Origin: Brevipalpus yothersi
Lineage: Eukaryota; Arthropoda; Arachnida; Trombidiformes; Tenuipalpidae
DNA length: 64,000 nucleotides
Assembly: GCA_003956705.1 (NCBI GenBank)
Contig: QZCP01000014.1
Span: forward strand, 69,319 to 133,318
Direction: 5' to 3'
Shown here: positions 1 through 13,983 of the stretch, piece by piece
Numbering within the stretch: the first letter of the stretch is position 1
Layout of the letters: every line of letters starts with the position of its first letter
Notes under the pieces: model-generated
Database searches by the model: none
What the model was told of the DNA's origin: nothing
Seen by the model: the letters and a program-made list of their open reading frames with translations, nothing else
Translations under genes and position numbers: made by a program

Positions 1-451
1 CATACATCATCGTTCTAAGCAATGTATCGTTGATAGATTTCTCTTTTGAAACTTCAGCATGAATACAAATGAACTTATTGTGTGTAAAATATTATATGCT
101 CCCCTGACATCAATGAAGTATGAATTGAGAGACTTTGAGAAATGCTCTAAGGTCAGAAAATGTTTTGAATATTGATCTTGAGGTGACCATTCAAAACTGT
201 GCACGATATGATTCAGGTTAATGCTGAACTTTGGAGTTGAAGTGGGTTTGATGGATCATCTGATCATAATGTATTCACTCGGTGAGAACGTTCAATCAAC
301 TTTGACAAAAATGTTAGCAGAGCAAGTTCTTCCTAGAAGTTCATTTTTCGATCATTTGATGTGGAGACTCTGAACGATAAGTTTGATTATTCAATAAGTT
401 GTTAATTCACGTGCAAGTGAATCCTTTCATTTATTGTGGGAGAAAGGAGAA
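1..451. other. left-edge region without a supported gene
   Basis: No gene is supported here. The + strand has a 50-codon ATG frame at 221-373. It follows a possible splice acceptor (TTCAG before 217), so it could be the last exon of something that begins outside the window, but the peptide resembles nothing I know. The minus strand is open over 7-204, also unrecognised. The last part is the presumed promoter and 5' leader of the channel gene that starts at 452. Confidence 0.4.
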
Positions 452-1807
452 ATGAAAATGAAAATCTCTTGCAAGTATTGCCATAGGATATTCGACAAAT
501 CAGAGCTTGTTCTTCCTGCTATATTCTGTGCGCTTGGATTTTCAATTCAATTCTTCATGTTACTGGAAGAATTTACACGAAGAGAAATTGTTTATGATTA
601 CAAACTCGAATTCAACGAAACTATTCTTGTTCCACATGTTACCATTTGCTCAGAAGTATCGTCTTTAGTCAATTTTGATCGACTCAATCGAGATAAGCCG
701 GAGCTTTTCACCCAAATCTGCTCTAAAAATTTTGATAGAAAATGCCTAGAAGCGGCTGGCAAGCAAGACGAATTCAACGAAATTATAAGGAAAACATTCG
801 ATATGGATGGAATCTCTCAGTATCTTCCTATTGGAGGTCAGATTATAAAAAAGCTCGAGATTAGTGAGTATCTCGAAAATTCTCTCGGAAAAAACTGTTC
901 CATCACTGATCATCTTTTATTCCCGGAGTTTTGTTACACTATTGTGTGTCGAAGTGGTGACCAATACAACCATCACTGGAGAGGCAGTTTTGGGCTTCAT
1001 TTGAGTCCACAAATGATGAAAATGTACATTGATACAACGAATTTAGATGGAGCCAATTTCAGAGTTTTAGTTCATCCTCCAGAAGAGAATCCCATGGTCA
1101 CTCCAAGTGCTGCTGGACTAATGATTCCAAGTATCAAGAAAGGTCTCTCAACTCATCTAATAAGTTACCGAAGAACATTTCTGGAAAGACTTCCTCCACC
1201 TTACGAGACTAAATGTCAAAACATTTTGGTGTCGAAAGTGCTTGACGATTGTTTGAACGATCGGTTCATTCGAACTTTCAATTATCCATGTCCGATCCGT
1301 TTTATTGCACCCGAAAAGTACACCAGAAAGCATTTAAATATCACCGTTAAAAGAGGCATAAACAGACAAGACCTCCGTGACATGGACATATTGGCCTCAT
1401 GTGTCAGTAATCTACCAAACGAGTGTAAATCGATCAGTTATGATTTACAGTTGTCAAGCTCGGCCTATCTTGATGGCAAGAAGAATCAAGAGATGATTCT
1501 AATAATTTTAACTCCAATGGAACAAGATGTGGTCATGTTTGCTGCTCCGAAAATGTCATGTTCTCGCTTCATAATAAGTTCAGGTAGTATTTTTGGGTCG
1601 TGGTTTGGTTTCAGTGTGTTTATTATTACCGTTCAACTAATGAGTGCTGTGAAAAAATTGATCAAACAGCACCGTACAGATGAAGTTCGAAGTGTTTCAC
1701 ACTCAAATAGAAATATTTCTCCGAATAAAAAAAAATTTCAACTATTTGCGAAAAAGGTAGGAAATTTCAAAATCCATGATTTATCTGTGAAACGAGAGTT
1801 TGGCTAG
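452..1807 (+). CDS. divergent DEG/ENaC (amiloride-sensitive sodium channel) family protein, intronless
   Basis: Predicted subunit of a trimeric cation channel in the plasma membrane. The frame is open from 434, but the first ATG is at 452, giving 451 residues, slightly short for the family. Residues about 21-41 form a first membrane segment. A VPHVTICSE motif at about 60-68 sits where the family has its post-TM1 FPAVTICN-like motif. A long extracellular region follows with many cysteines and N-glycosylation sequons (NET, NCS, NIT). A second membrane segment at about 377-397 contains GSIFGSWFGFS, which matches the family pattern G-x-x-x-G-x-S around the selectivity filter (GFS at about 386-388). 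A basic tail of about 54 residues follows. The ligand or stimulus cannot be read from the sequence. The divergence and absence of introns could point to a lineage-expanded or retrocopied member. The family call is from motifs only. Confidence 0.72.
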   Translation: MKMKISCKYCHRIFDKSELVLPAIFCALGFSIQFFMLLEEFTRREIVYDYKLEFNETILVPHVTICSEVSSLVNFDRLNRDKPELFTQICSKNFDRKCLEAAGKQDEFNEIIRKTFDMDGISQYLPIGGQIIKKLEISEYLENSLGKNCSITDHLLFPEFCYTIVCRSGDQYNHHWRGSFGLHLSPQMMKMYIDTTNLDGANFRVLVHPPEENPMVTPSAAGLMIPSIKKGLSTHLISYRRTFLERLPPPYETKCQNILVSKVLDDCLNDRFIRTFNYPCPIRFIAPEKYTRKHLNITVKRGINRQDLRDMDILASCVSNLPNECKSISYDLQLSSSAYLDGKKNQEMILIILTPMEQDVVMFAAPKMSCSRFIISSGSIFGSWFGFSVFIITVQLMSAVKKLIKQHRTDEVRSVSHSNRNISPNKKKFQLFAKKVGNFKIHDLSVKREFG

Positions 1808-1939
1808 GCTTTAGCTATGCAGCACCTCAGAACTATGATATGCCTTGTGATCATGTTGAATAATCCATAAATTTCTATATCTATTGATAAATTCGTGAGC
1901 TAACCTATTACTTAGTCGGTTAATAATCATGGCTAATAG

Positions 1940-2305
1940 CGGAGCGATGATCATGGAATCTCTCGATATTGGTCGAAGGAAAGTATGTCCGATAATATTC
2001 GATATCTTGCACCAGCCATGAATCCAGGCATAACACCAGATGAAACTGAAATCCTGGTAAAAATGTATTTCAGTGGAATTCAAAATAATGATGAATATGA
2101 GAATCAAAAAGCTCTTCGAATGATATTAGGTGACATAAATTTCCATTGTCCAAGCATTTGGTTTGCTGAAAAGTTGATGAAATATGCACCAGTTTATACA
2201 ACACAATTTACAAAGTTCAGTGATCATCACAGAACCAAGGTGCTGATGGTCAGAATGATCAATATGGGCAATAACATGGTGTCAATAGCTTCTTCACTAA
2301 ATTGA
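1940..2305 (+). pseudogene. C-terminal fragment of a carboxylesterase/cholinesterase-like protein
   Basis: The frame is open from just after a TAG at 1937-1939 to the stop at 2303-2305. It encodes a segment typical of the distal part of type-B carboxylesterases: a helix ending in a tyrosine-phenylalanine (KMYF), then GDINFHCP, FAEKLMKYAP and a VY-x-x-QF strand. In the family, the GD-x-x-F-x-CP motif precedes the catalytic histidine region. Neither the serine elbow nor the histidine is present. No other esterase exon lies between this and the channel gene 130 bases upstream, so the 5' part of the gene is absent. After residue F-S-D-H-H the frame loses family resemblance, and another frame stays open for about 17 codons, which suggests a frameshift. 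A relic is the simplest reading. A misassembled or rearranged live gene is possible. Confidence 0.55.
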
Positions 2306-2893
2306 GTCATTAATGATTTAAGATGGGAATCAGGAAAATTAATATTATTATTTTTATTACTATTGGCCAGAAAAATAAAATTCCAGGAGATTTTGAGCTC
2401 ACCATTTTATTTTCTTCCGTTTTGTCTCAGAATTTCACTAAAAGGTCTCTATTCATGTATATCAGGAGGAGAATTTTCTCCCACTAGATTGACTAAAAAT
2501 TCAGTTTATCCACCAAGTTTATGGAATCTGTAAACTAAACGATGGGAGCTTACTAACATTTGATTTCAGAAATACTTTCATCTTCTACGAAACTTGATAT
2601 CTACTCCCATGAATCTCAACGTGGGGAGTTGCAATTAAAATAAGATATACCCAGTATGATAGCCAAATTGATCAAAAATACAATATTTTATTGGATAAGC
2701 GTGTCAAATTATCATTTCATAATAATTGTCAATTTTTTAAATTTTTTGTAACCCTGGGCAGTCTAGTGTGACAATGAATTATTTAATAGGAAAAATCAGC
2801 TTCCCTCTCTCCATATGAGCATGATATGGCCAAAATGAATCGAGGGCTTCATAGGGGAAAGGCAGCTCAATATAATTAGCCCAATGTAATACC
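2306..2893. other. intergenic region between convergent genes
   Basis: No coding potential is seen. It should hold the 3' ends of the + strand genes on the left and of the minus-strand membrane-protein gene on the right. An AATAAA hexamer on + lies at 2374-2379, and one on minus (TTTATT on +) at 2687-2692. Confidence 0.4.
2687..2692 (-). promoter_or_regulatory. candidate polyadenylation hexamer for the 181-residue membrane protein gene
   Basis: AATAAA on the minus strand, about 200 bases past the stop codon at 2894. The position suits a short 3' UTR. The region is AT-rich, so the hexamer could be chance. Confidence 0.3.
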
Positions 2894-3439
2894 TCAAGAT
2901 TCCATGGCCGAAACTGGATGATGGCCTTTGTATCGTCTTCGACTCAAGCAACATAGGACGGTACCGAAAATTAGTAGTAAGATAATTAAACCAGCGGCCA
3001 ATCCGAAAGTTGCGATAGTCCAGGAAGACCACACACAATCATATAGATGGGAATATTGTAGGCACATATCACCAATCCAGCGTCTGGCAGAACTTCTGAT
3101 GAAGTTTCCCTCTATCAATAGTTCACTGTGATCACAATAGGAACTCAAGCAATCTTCATAATAGAATATGGCACAACAATAATGTCGTTCAATTCCTCCA
3201 TAAGCGTTTTCCCAGCTTCGCACTGCTCTACGGTAACAATCAGCTGATTTAGCTTGAACCATGTTGAAGCACCGAAATTTTTCACTTGAAGAGGGATCAT
3301 ATCGTGGTGGAAGTTGAAGGGTCAAATCTTCATATCTTGGAAGTTGATTCATGACAGGATTGATGCTGTTTGTCATCGTAACCAACAGGGAAAGTAGGGT
3401 AAACGAAAATATTGAAATTTTTCTCTTCATGGTGAACAT
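2894..3439 (-). CDS. small single-pass type I membrane protein with cysteine-rich ectodomain, function unknown
   Basis: One exon of 181 codons from ATG at 3439; a second in-frame ATG three codons on (3430) has a better ACC context. Residues about 1-25 form a signal peptide with a hydrophobic core (FSFTLLSLLV). The predicted extracellular part carries eight cysteines at 57, 68, 88, 89, 97, 102, 126 and 135, including a CC pair, consistent with four disulfides. Residues about 142-163 form one transmembrane helix (long Leu/Ile run), followed by a CC pair that could be palmitoylated and a short tail beginning SRRRYKGHH. No catalytic motif is visible and I recognise no named family. Topology suggests a surface or receptor-accessory protein, but that is inference. 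The codon pattern and the complete signal-ectodomain-TM-tail order argue for a real gene. Confidence 0.7.
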   Translation of the reverse strand: MFTMKRKISIFSFTLLSLLVTMTNSINPVMNQLPRYEDLTLQLPPRYDPSSSEKFRCFNMVQAKSADCYRRAVRSWENAYGGIERHYCCAIFYYEDCLSSYCDHSELLIEGNFIRSSARRWIGDMCLQYSHLYDCVWSSWTIATFGLAAGLIILLLIFGTVLCCLSRRRYKGHHPVSAMES

Positions 3440-4544
3440 TATGAATAGATTTGATAAAAGTAAAAATATGATTCAAATAAATAAATTGACTTATTATAAA
3501 ATTTAAATTTGAAGAAAAATTTTCCCCAATAACCGTGGACACTATGATCACAACAAACGTTCAGTAACTATTATGATGAATCAGAGTAGATAAATGAATG
3601 AATTGGCACCAATGTCTCAACTGATCACAAGAAGAAAGTGAACTGTGGCAGGTAAATTGATCAGTAGATGAAGATGTAGGGGGAGATGCAGGAGGAGGAG
3701 AAGAGGATGGAAGGAGGTATATCAAGAAAAATATTGGAACGGAAGAGTGTAAAAGTAAATAATTGATCGCGAATTGTACCTTCAGACTGATCTGTGATTT
3801 TAAAGAGAACTACAATTACTAGTCATTGACTCAATAGCTGATGCTGCTTTCATGCGGATAACATAAATCATTACCTATGGATCGAAACTAATAAGCATGT
3901 GATTTAATCGCTTCCTATGTACATTTTCTTGTCCCTCTTCCTCTTTTAACTCGTGGGTATGAATCATTACCGTTGAAATGTAATCGATATTCATACATGC
4001 AAATATTCATCCAAGTGCTGAATTTTGTAGCAAGAATAGGTGAATGATTACTCATTCAAAACTGCAACTTGGAAGCATCTTAAACTTAATATTCGAGTCT
4101 TAAGTGTTTTAGTCTGAATCTGAGTCTGATTGCGCAGTGAGATGCAATAATTTTGTTAGAATTACTCACAACCGTTTTCCATCATGATCTAGAAAATTAC
4201 TTGGTTCGATGAAATCCGATTGAATTCATCTGAATTTTTTTTCAAGCTTTGATAGCTGAGAGTTGAGAATCGATTTTCTCAATTTTTTCTGGTATTGATG
4301 TGAGAAAATCTCATTCAAAACAAACTTAATTCGACTTTTTTGGCTTTGACACATAACTGTGTATAAATGAATAGTTTTGAGCTTTAAATTCATATTTTAT
4401 CCGGAAATGAGTCATTTCAGAAAATTTGAAACGTCACTGAAGTTTTCTTGAGCAAATAATGTTACCAAAGATGTACAAAGGTAATCATTTTTTTTCAAAA
4501 TGTGATACTACGGAATATCTACTATAAATACTTTATGTTGGGTA
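3440..4544. other. intergenic region, no gene seen
   Basis: Presumed promoter of the minus-strand membrane-protein gene (just right of 3439) and the 3' flank of the acidic peptide gene. A purine-rich patch lies at about 3670-3720. No convincing open frame or RNA gene. Confidence 0.4.
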
Positions 4545-5033
4545 TTAAGAATCATCCCAAAAGTGAGAAGGCACACTACCTAGTCCATTACCATGCTTCT
4601 GTGGGCGAGCTGTTTCCTCATCAGAATCGTCCCAGAACTGATCAAAATCATCATCATCATCTGCTTCATCCGCATCGCTATCATTCCCATCAGGATAATT
4701 TGGTACATGAGAGTCTGTAGATATAGCATTCAATATAACATAGGATCGTATTTGTTGTTAGAACTTGATTAGTGATACTACCAGTATTCGTTTTGATGAG
4801 GTTTGACACTTCTCATATTATATCTTATTTTAGAAAGCAAACTTACATTCTTGTTCTAACATTGGGTGAATCTGAAGTTGTTTTTTGGGATCTGGAATGA
4901 TTAATAAATGGTAATAACAAGGATGAGTCAATCTAAGTCTTAAATTAAATCTCACCTTCAATGCTTCTGGATTGAACCAGAAGAATTTTAACCACCAGCA
5001 AAACGGTCAGAGTTGCAAGAAAAATTTTCATCT
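4545..5033 (-). CDS. three-exon gene for a short acidic secreted peptide/protein (about 90 residues)
   Basis: Exon 1 is 5033-4956 (ATG to donor G|GTGAG) and encodes a signal peptide beginning MKIFLATLTVLLVV. Exon 2 is 4871-4847 (acceptor TTCAG, donor GTAAGT), a 25-base microexon. Exon 3 is 4714-4545 (acceptor CTACAG) and ends at TAA. Phases 0 and 1 join to 273 bases, 90 residues. The mature part is strongly acidic, with Asp/Glu runs (DADEADDDDD), and contains FWDDS twice: in the middle of exon 3 and as the last five residues. A longer exon 2 starting at 4891 has a better acceptor (TTCCAG) but meets a stop in this phase. I recognise no family. It could be a secreted acidic protein, a mineral- or basic-partner-binding protein, or a peptide precursor. 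The model rests on signal peptide, splice sites and phase agreement. Confidence 0.5.
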
Positions 5034-5123
5034 TGACTGTTATAACAAATAATTTTCCTCTGAAAATGAATGCCAAAGTTCGAATCACGCTTATTATGAT
5101 CTGAAAATGCTTGAGTTGATCCA

Positions 5124-5130
5124 CTTTATA
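5124..5130 (-). promoter_or_regulatory. candidate TATA box of the acidic secreted peptide gene
   Basis: TATAAAG on the minus strand (CATTATAAAGTGG context), about 90 bases upstream of the ATG at 5033. It would predict a start near 5095-5100 and a 5' leader of about 65 bases. Confidence 0.4.
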
Positions 5131-7079
5131 ATGTCACAGAGCTGATTAGCGATTCAAGTCCACAAATGGTGATCAACTGCTGATTAAAAGCTGTTTTAAT
5201 GTCTGGCTTGACAGAAGATCAGTTCAATGACATATCAATGGCTGCTTTTTCAATGTTTTCGAAATAAAAATGAACAAAGTACATTGCATTGTGAGAAAAA
5301 AAATATTGCCTCATCTACGAACCATTTGGATTCGTTTCAATTCATTTTAGCATTTTCTGGTTAATTGTTCAAGAGATTTTTCTGAATGATCTCAATCCGA
5401 TAAGTCAAAGTTTATTTTGTCATAGTTTAATAGCTCGAAAAGATAAGAAGCCAGGATATACATGCATTCATAGGCTATAAATTGGACCAAGAATATGAAG
5501 GAATGAGAAAAATAAAGACAGTAAATGATCGTTTCGATTTTTATGACTCTCAAGAAATTGATGTGGCTCATCTTGTCGCTTTGAGAATCATAGTTTGATG
5601 TATCTTTTCACCTATAGCTATCCAATTGGTTGTAAGAATTGCAGCCGGAAGTATTCAAAACTTGTAGGCGTCATACATGTATGTAACATTGGATGAGAAA
5701 TTAGATCAGAAAATATTGCTAGTTCTTAAGCATCTTGAGAGAAGAAGAGTCATTTTTCTCTCTTACATTAAAAATTTCTGAAATTCCAAACAATTTTAAT
5801 TCGCTCTCTCTCGCTCAAAACAAAAAAAGCTTCAAAGCTTTATCTCCTTATGAACATGGTTCGCTCAAATGGGACTGATTCTCACTCTTACTTAGGAGAG
5901 AATTTTTTCGATTTCAATCATAGCAGAAGTTTGGGGAAAAAATCTGCAAGCTCATATGATTTAAACAAACAGACTTCGAGAGAGTATGGGAAAATCAATC
6001 TGGCCTTTGGATGCTGGATTTATTTTGCCTGGTGAATCTTCTCACGTGATGTGAAGAGATGAGTGAAAATCGTTAGTGCTAAATATAATTTATCAAGAAG
6101 AATTTTCCTTTCGCGTTTATTTGTTACCTATTTGGCTTCCCAGCTGAATAGGTTGTGAGCAACTTTCAGCCGATAAATCGTCAAAACTTGCAAATGATTT
6201 TTTGAATTTTTCGTTCTAATTTCTCTGTTAAAGATATAATATGGTTAATCTCAACAAATCTTCTCCATTTTTATCAATATTTCATGAAAATTATTTTCGT
6301 TGAATATTTAAATATTTTCATAAAAATTGGGTATCTTTTCTTACGCCATCTGTTATGTGGGTAAAGCACTACATCAGGTGTACATTTTAAGGCGGGAATT
6401 CTGATGAGTCTCGAAGCATCAGTGAACCAAACTCGATAATATCTTTGAAAATGGACAAATTCGTCTTTCGAATAGCATTCATTGTGAGAAATGGCCGCAA
6501 AATTGATGTGTAATGAGGTCACTTTTAGAATGGATAAGAACTGAGAAACTCTTGAAATTCACATTGGTGACCATACTGTCAATCTCAACATTGCTCACGA
6601 TTGTTAAACAATTCGTCAGTGATTCGAGAATATATTTGATTGTCAAAGTGGATTAGAATGACCAATTTTGGGTAAAGTTCTTCAATTCAAATCCTCTTCG
6701 TTATCAATTGCTTGCGGAGTCAAATGCGAAGTTCGAAGTTAGCTAATCAAACTTGAAGAGAATCGAAATGATTGAAGGTGAAAATTTTCAACTATTCAAA
6801 GAAAACTGAATTTTAATCAGTGTAGAGCTACAGAGTCCAGTTAGTTAATGAAAAAATATTCGTCGCATAAAAATATTCAATTGAAAACTAGTGATTGGCT
6901 GAAAATCACTGTTAAACAAGCTTGAAATCCTAAAATTTACACACTAGTGATCACATAGGAGCAATATATTTCCAGAACTATTGATCACTTAATGAATATT
7001 CACAATTTTTCAAACCTTTCACCACCAATAATGATTTCATGAGTAAAGTCTGAAATTTTCATAATTTGAGCTGATTTGA
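5131..7079. other. intergenic region, one weak minus-strand open frame
   Basis: Mostly AT-rich sequence with no clear gene. A minus-strand frame at 6522-6274 (no ATG, with a possible GTAAGA donor after 6345) encodes a stretch that reads more like protein than its surroundings, but I cannot assign it. The right end should hold the 3' UTR of the ankyrin-repeat gene. Confidence 0.35.
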
Positions 7080-10000
7080 TCAAATTCCATGTTGTTCACT
7101 TGCCATTTTAGTGGAAGAATTGGGACCAAAAGAGGAGGAAGGAGAAGGAGGCTGAGTGATGATAATCTGAGGTATGGTCAATGATTTATGTCCATCACTG
7201 GTTGATGAAGTAAACGGTTTCATCAATTGTGATTTGGCTGGTGGTGATAATTGTGCTGGTGGTGAAGATGGTTTATCAGAGGTTCCAGAAGCAACCATCG
7301 AACTGATGGAAGGCAATACAGGACTGGAGGCACATAGGGTTGATGATGTAGCCACTTGGGCGAGTAGGCTGGAATCGTGGTGGTGACCAGATGGAGATGA
7401 TGATAGTCGATTATCATGTCCCATTGGCTTACAGCATCCAAGATGATGGTCTTCTTCGTCCAAAAATTTGATCATCTCTTCAACACAAGCAGTTCGACTG
7501 CAATATTGTGCCCACTGAAGAGCTGTGAAGCCTCGTGAAGGATCCCGAAGATTAGGATTTGATCCTGCCCAAAGTGGTACGATGGTAATGGTGAGATAAA
7601 TTGACTATATTAAATATACTCTCCATAGTGAGAGTCAATATTAGCCTTATAATCATGTTGACTCATGGCACACTCGATATATGTATTATACAAGATTTAT
7701 TCTCATGCACCATGTGCTCTATTCAAATCATCTTAACAGTATAAGATTGAGAATGGTCAGCTTGTGAATGGACTGATAAATTGATGGGGAAAGCTGTTAA
7801 ATTGGGTTTCCTTGATAAATTATCGGCTTAATGATAGGGCTTAGTGCGAAATTTTTAAACAGATTAATCTCTCTCGGTTCCAACATTCACTCATTCTGCA
7901 GATGATAATAATTCTAGAAAATATGCCTTAATGCCTTCTCTCTCTCATCTAACTGTAAATGTTGATTCCAAAGGGGTTGGAAAATTTTTCTTCAAGTCAA
8001 AGAATGCAATTAGAAGGATGCACTAGTTTAGACAGGGCAATTGATGAAGAGTGCAAAAACTTTCACTTCTCTTCTCTAACCATTAATCAGATAATCGCTT
8101 CTCTCTCTTCATACTCTCTCCATACTCTTCCCATGTACCCAGTAGTTAATCTTATTGGCAAGTTAAAAGTAGTTGCAGAAAAAAGTAAGGTGAAAGCAAA
8201 CTATACTACTTTCACTTTGGCTTTCAATCAACTTGCCACCCTATCAATATTGTTTTTGGATAGCTATTTATGCTCAATTTACTCAACACTAATAGCGTTC
8301 AAACAATTATGAAGCCTCTTCCATCATTTTCACCATGTATATGGGTGAAAGCTGATTGTATTCCATGATAGAGAGAAGAGAAAGAAGCATAGTCCATGGA
8401 GTGATAATAATTCTGATTGAAAGCTATTTCAGATACTCATGTTGCCACTCTATTTTGGTGGTAGAGTAAACAAATCAACTAAACGCTACTAGATTGACCC
8501 GATTGAGCTTCCTATTCTATAGTGTAGATCAAACTTTTATAACCTCGTGTGATAAGGAAATGACTTTCTATCAAGGCACACATTCTGACTAGCATTCTGA
8601 CTAGCATCCTGATTTGCTTTGAGCACGATCATCATCATCCACAGGGAAACTTAGGATGGGGAACAAAAAAGTTCATCCATAGATACACTGATAACACTAG
8701 CTAGACAGTATCGATTTTTAATTTGATAAGAAAAGACAATAATAATATGTATACTTTACTCACCTGCTCTTAAAAGAATTTGGATACATTTTGTACGACC
8801 AAGAATCGCACCTTTCATGAGAGCAGTGAACCCAAAATCGTTTCTTGTATCAATATTGATTTGTTTTCGAAAATTATTGATCAGACAAGTCAAAACTTGA
8901 CAATGTCCTGGAGAGGGAAAGGGAATACTTTTGCATTACAATTTTGGGTGAAAATTTCTCGTTGCAATTCTTCTCTCTTACCTGATTGAGTTGCTAAAAT
9001 AAGTGGAGTATTACCTTCATTATCACGAATATTTGCATCAAGATTATTGAATTCTGAGATAATTTTTATACAATCATTTCGCCCTTTAATGCACAAATGA
9101 GCAAGGCCTGACTGGAAGGATGAGAAGAGAGAAAAATGATGATGTTGATCAAATTGAGAGCAGTTATTTGATGATAATTCTTACTTCAATTCTGAATAAT
9201 TCACATTTTTCTACTCTTCCTCTAATTTTCCATTGAAATTGGATAAGAAAAAAAAGTTCCTAGACGATAAAGTTTTTTACATCCAATTCCTGAGTCAATT
9301 GAATTACTCTGATCATAAAACATAAGTAACTTCTTGGCGAAAAAATTTTATCCTTCTCATACGATAAATAATGTACTGAAAAGGAATCTTTGAACTAAGA
9401 CATAAATCGAACCTGATTTGAGAAAAATTTCTCTGTCACATTCCTAAATTCTGGAAAAACACTCAACAAATGGATTTCAGAACAATCACAGACACGTAGC
9501 TTTTTATGTGTATGAATATTTTCTTGAATATTAATGTCACTTCCAATCTTTATCTTGTCTAACAGTTTATGTCTCTCTCTCTCTCTTTCCCTCTTTTTTC
9601 ATTCTCAATATTTCACATTCATAAATGGAATACCTGATAGAATTATCGGATACAGAATGGAAGTGACTGACTGGAGTGGGAGTGAATCAAGATTATTTAT
9701 TCTAATGAAGAAAAGTGTGTAAATTTTTCTTCTCTTCTCTTCCCATTTTTTTTCTCATCTTACCAAGCCATTTTCATCTCTGGCATTTACAATATTGGCA
9801 TCCAAAGTCGTTAAAGAACGTAGCTTCTTGAGGGCAAGTATATCACATCGTTTGCATAAGGAAATGAATTGTTCATCGTCTGGTGGATCGGAGACAACTT
9901 TTATGTCCATCAATCTAGTCCAAAAATGTTCACGTAAATGATTGCGTATTAAGGTGAAAAAATTTTGAACACTCAGGGGTAAACCAATCTTGTTAATGGT

Positions 10001-10192
10001 CCTTTTGTACCTATTAGTATTGTTATTATTATTATCAAATCCTATTGTTCGGTATGCCTTGAAATTATCAATTTTGCTTATGTTTGGTGGCAAAAATTCA
10101 CAATCAACTCTGTGTGATGGATCAAAATCAAATTGATTAGCTTTAACGTTGAGCTTACAACTTTCACTGTTCATTTGCTCCAGCTTGACCAT
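7080..10192 (-). CDS. ankyrin-repeat protein, four exons, 395 residues (ANKRD33-like arrangement)
   Basis: Exons on the minus strand are 10192-9764, 9111-8982, 8907-8764 and 7564-7080. All have GT donors (GTAAG, GTAAG, GTGAG) and pyrimidine-rich AG acceptors, with phases 0, 1 and 1. They sum to 1188 bases: 395 codons plus stop. The first in-frame ATG after an upstream TAA is at 10192. Residues 1-100 are non-repetitive with an Asn run. About 100-300 hold four to five ankyrin repeats with recognisable cores (GNTPLILATQSG, GFTALMKGAILGR, RGFTALQWAQYCSR). The last 110 residues or so are Ser/Pro/His-rich and look disordered. Repeat layout and a near-C-terminal divergent repeat recall ANKRD33-type proteins, but that assignment is tentative. 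Ankyrin repeats bind proteins, so the likely role is a scaffold or adaptor; the partner is unknown. No signal peptide or membrane segment. Confidence 0.8.
8157..8237. repeat. imperfect inverted repeat inside the last intron of the ankyrin gene
   Basis: GGCAAGTT at 8157-8164 is answered by AACTTGCC at 8230-8237. The inner arms are also partly complementary (AGGTGAAAG against CTTTCACTTT). The whole could fold into a hairpin of about 80 nucleotides with mismatches. Significance is unknown. Confidence 0.35.
8583..8612 (+). repeat. short tandem repeat, about 2.5 copies of a 12-base unit
   Basis: The unit TTCTGACTAGCA is repeated, with the last copy degenerate (ATCCTGATT). Intronic in the ankyrin gene. 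Confidence 0.6.
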
Positions 10193-10204
10193 CAGCTTAT
10201 TCAA

Positions 10205-13983
<3,779 letters not shown>

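Noticed and set aside
7959..8312. 117-codon + strand open frame
   Set aside because: Lies inside an intron of the minus-strand ankyrin gene, has no domain-like pattern, and the AT-rich composition allows such frames by chance.
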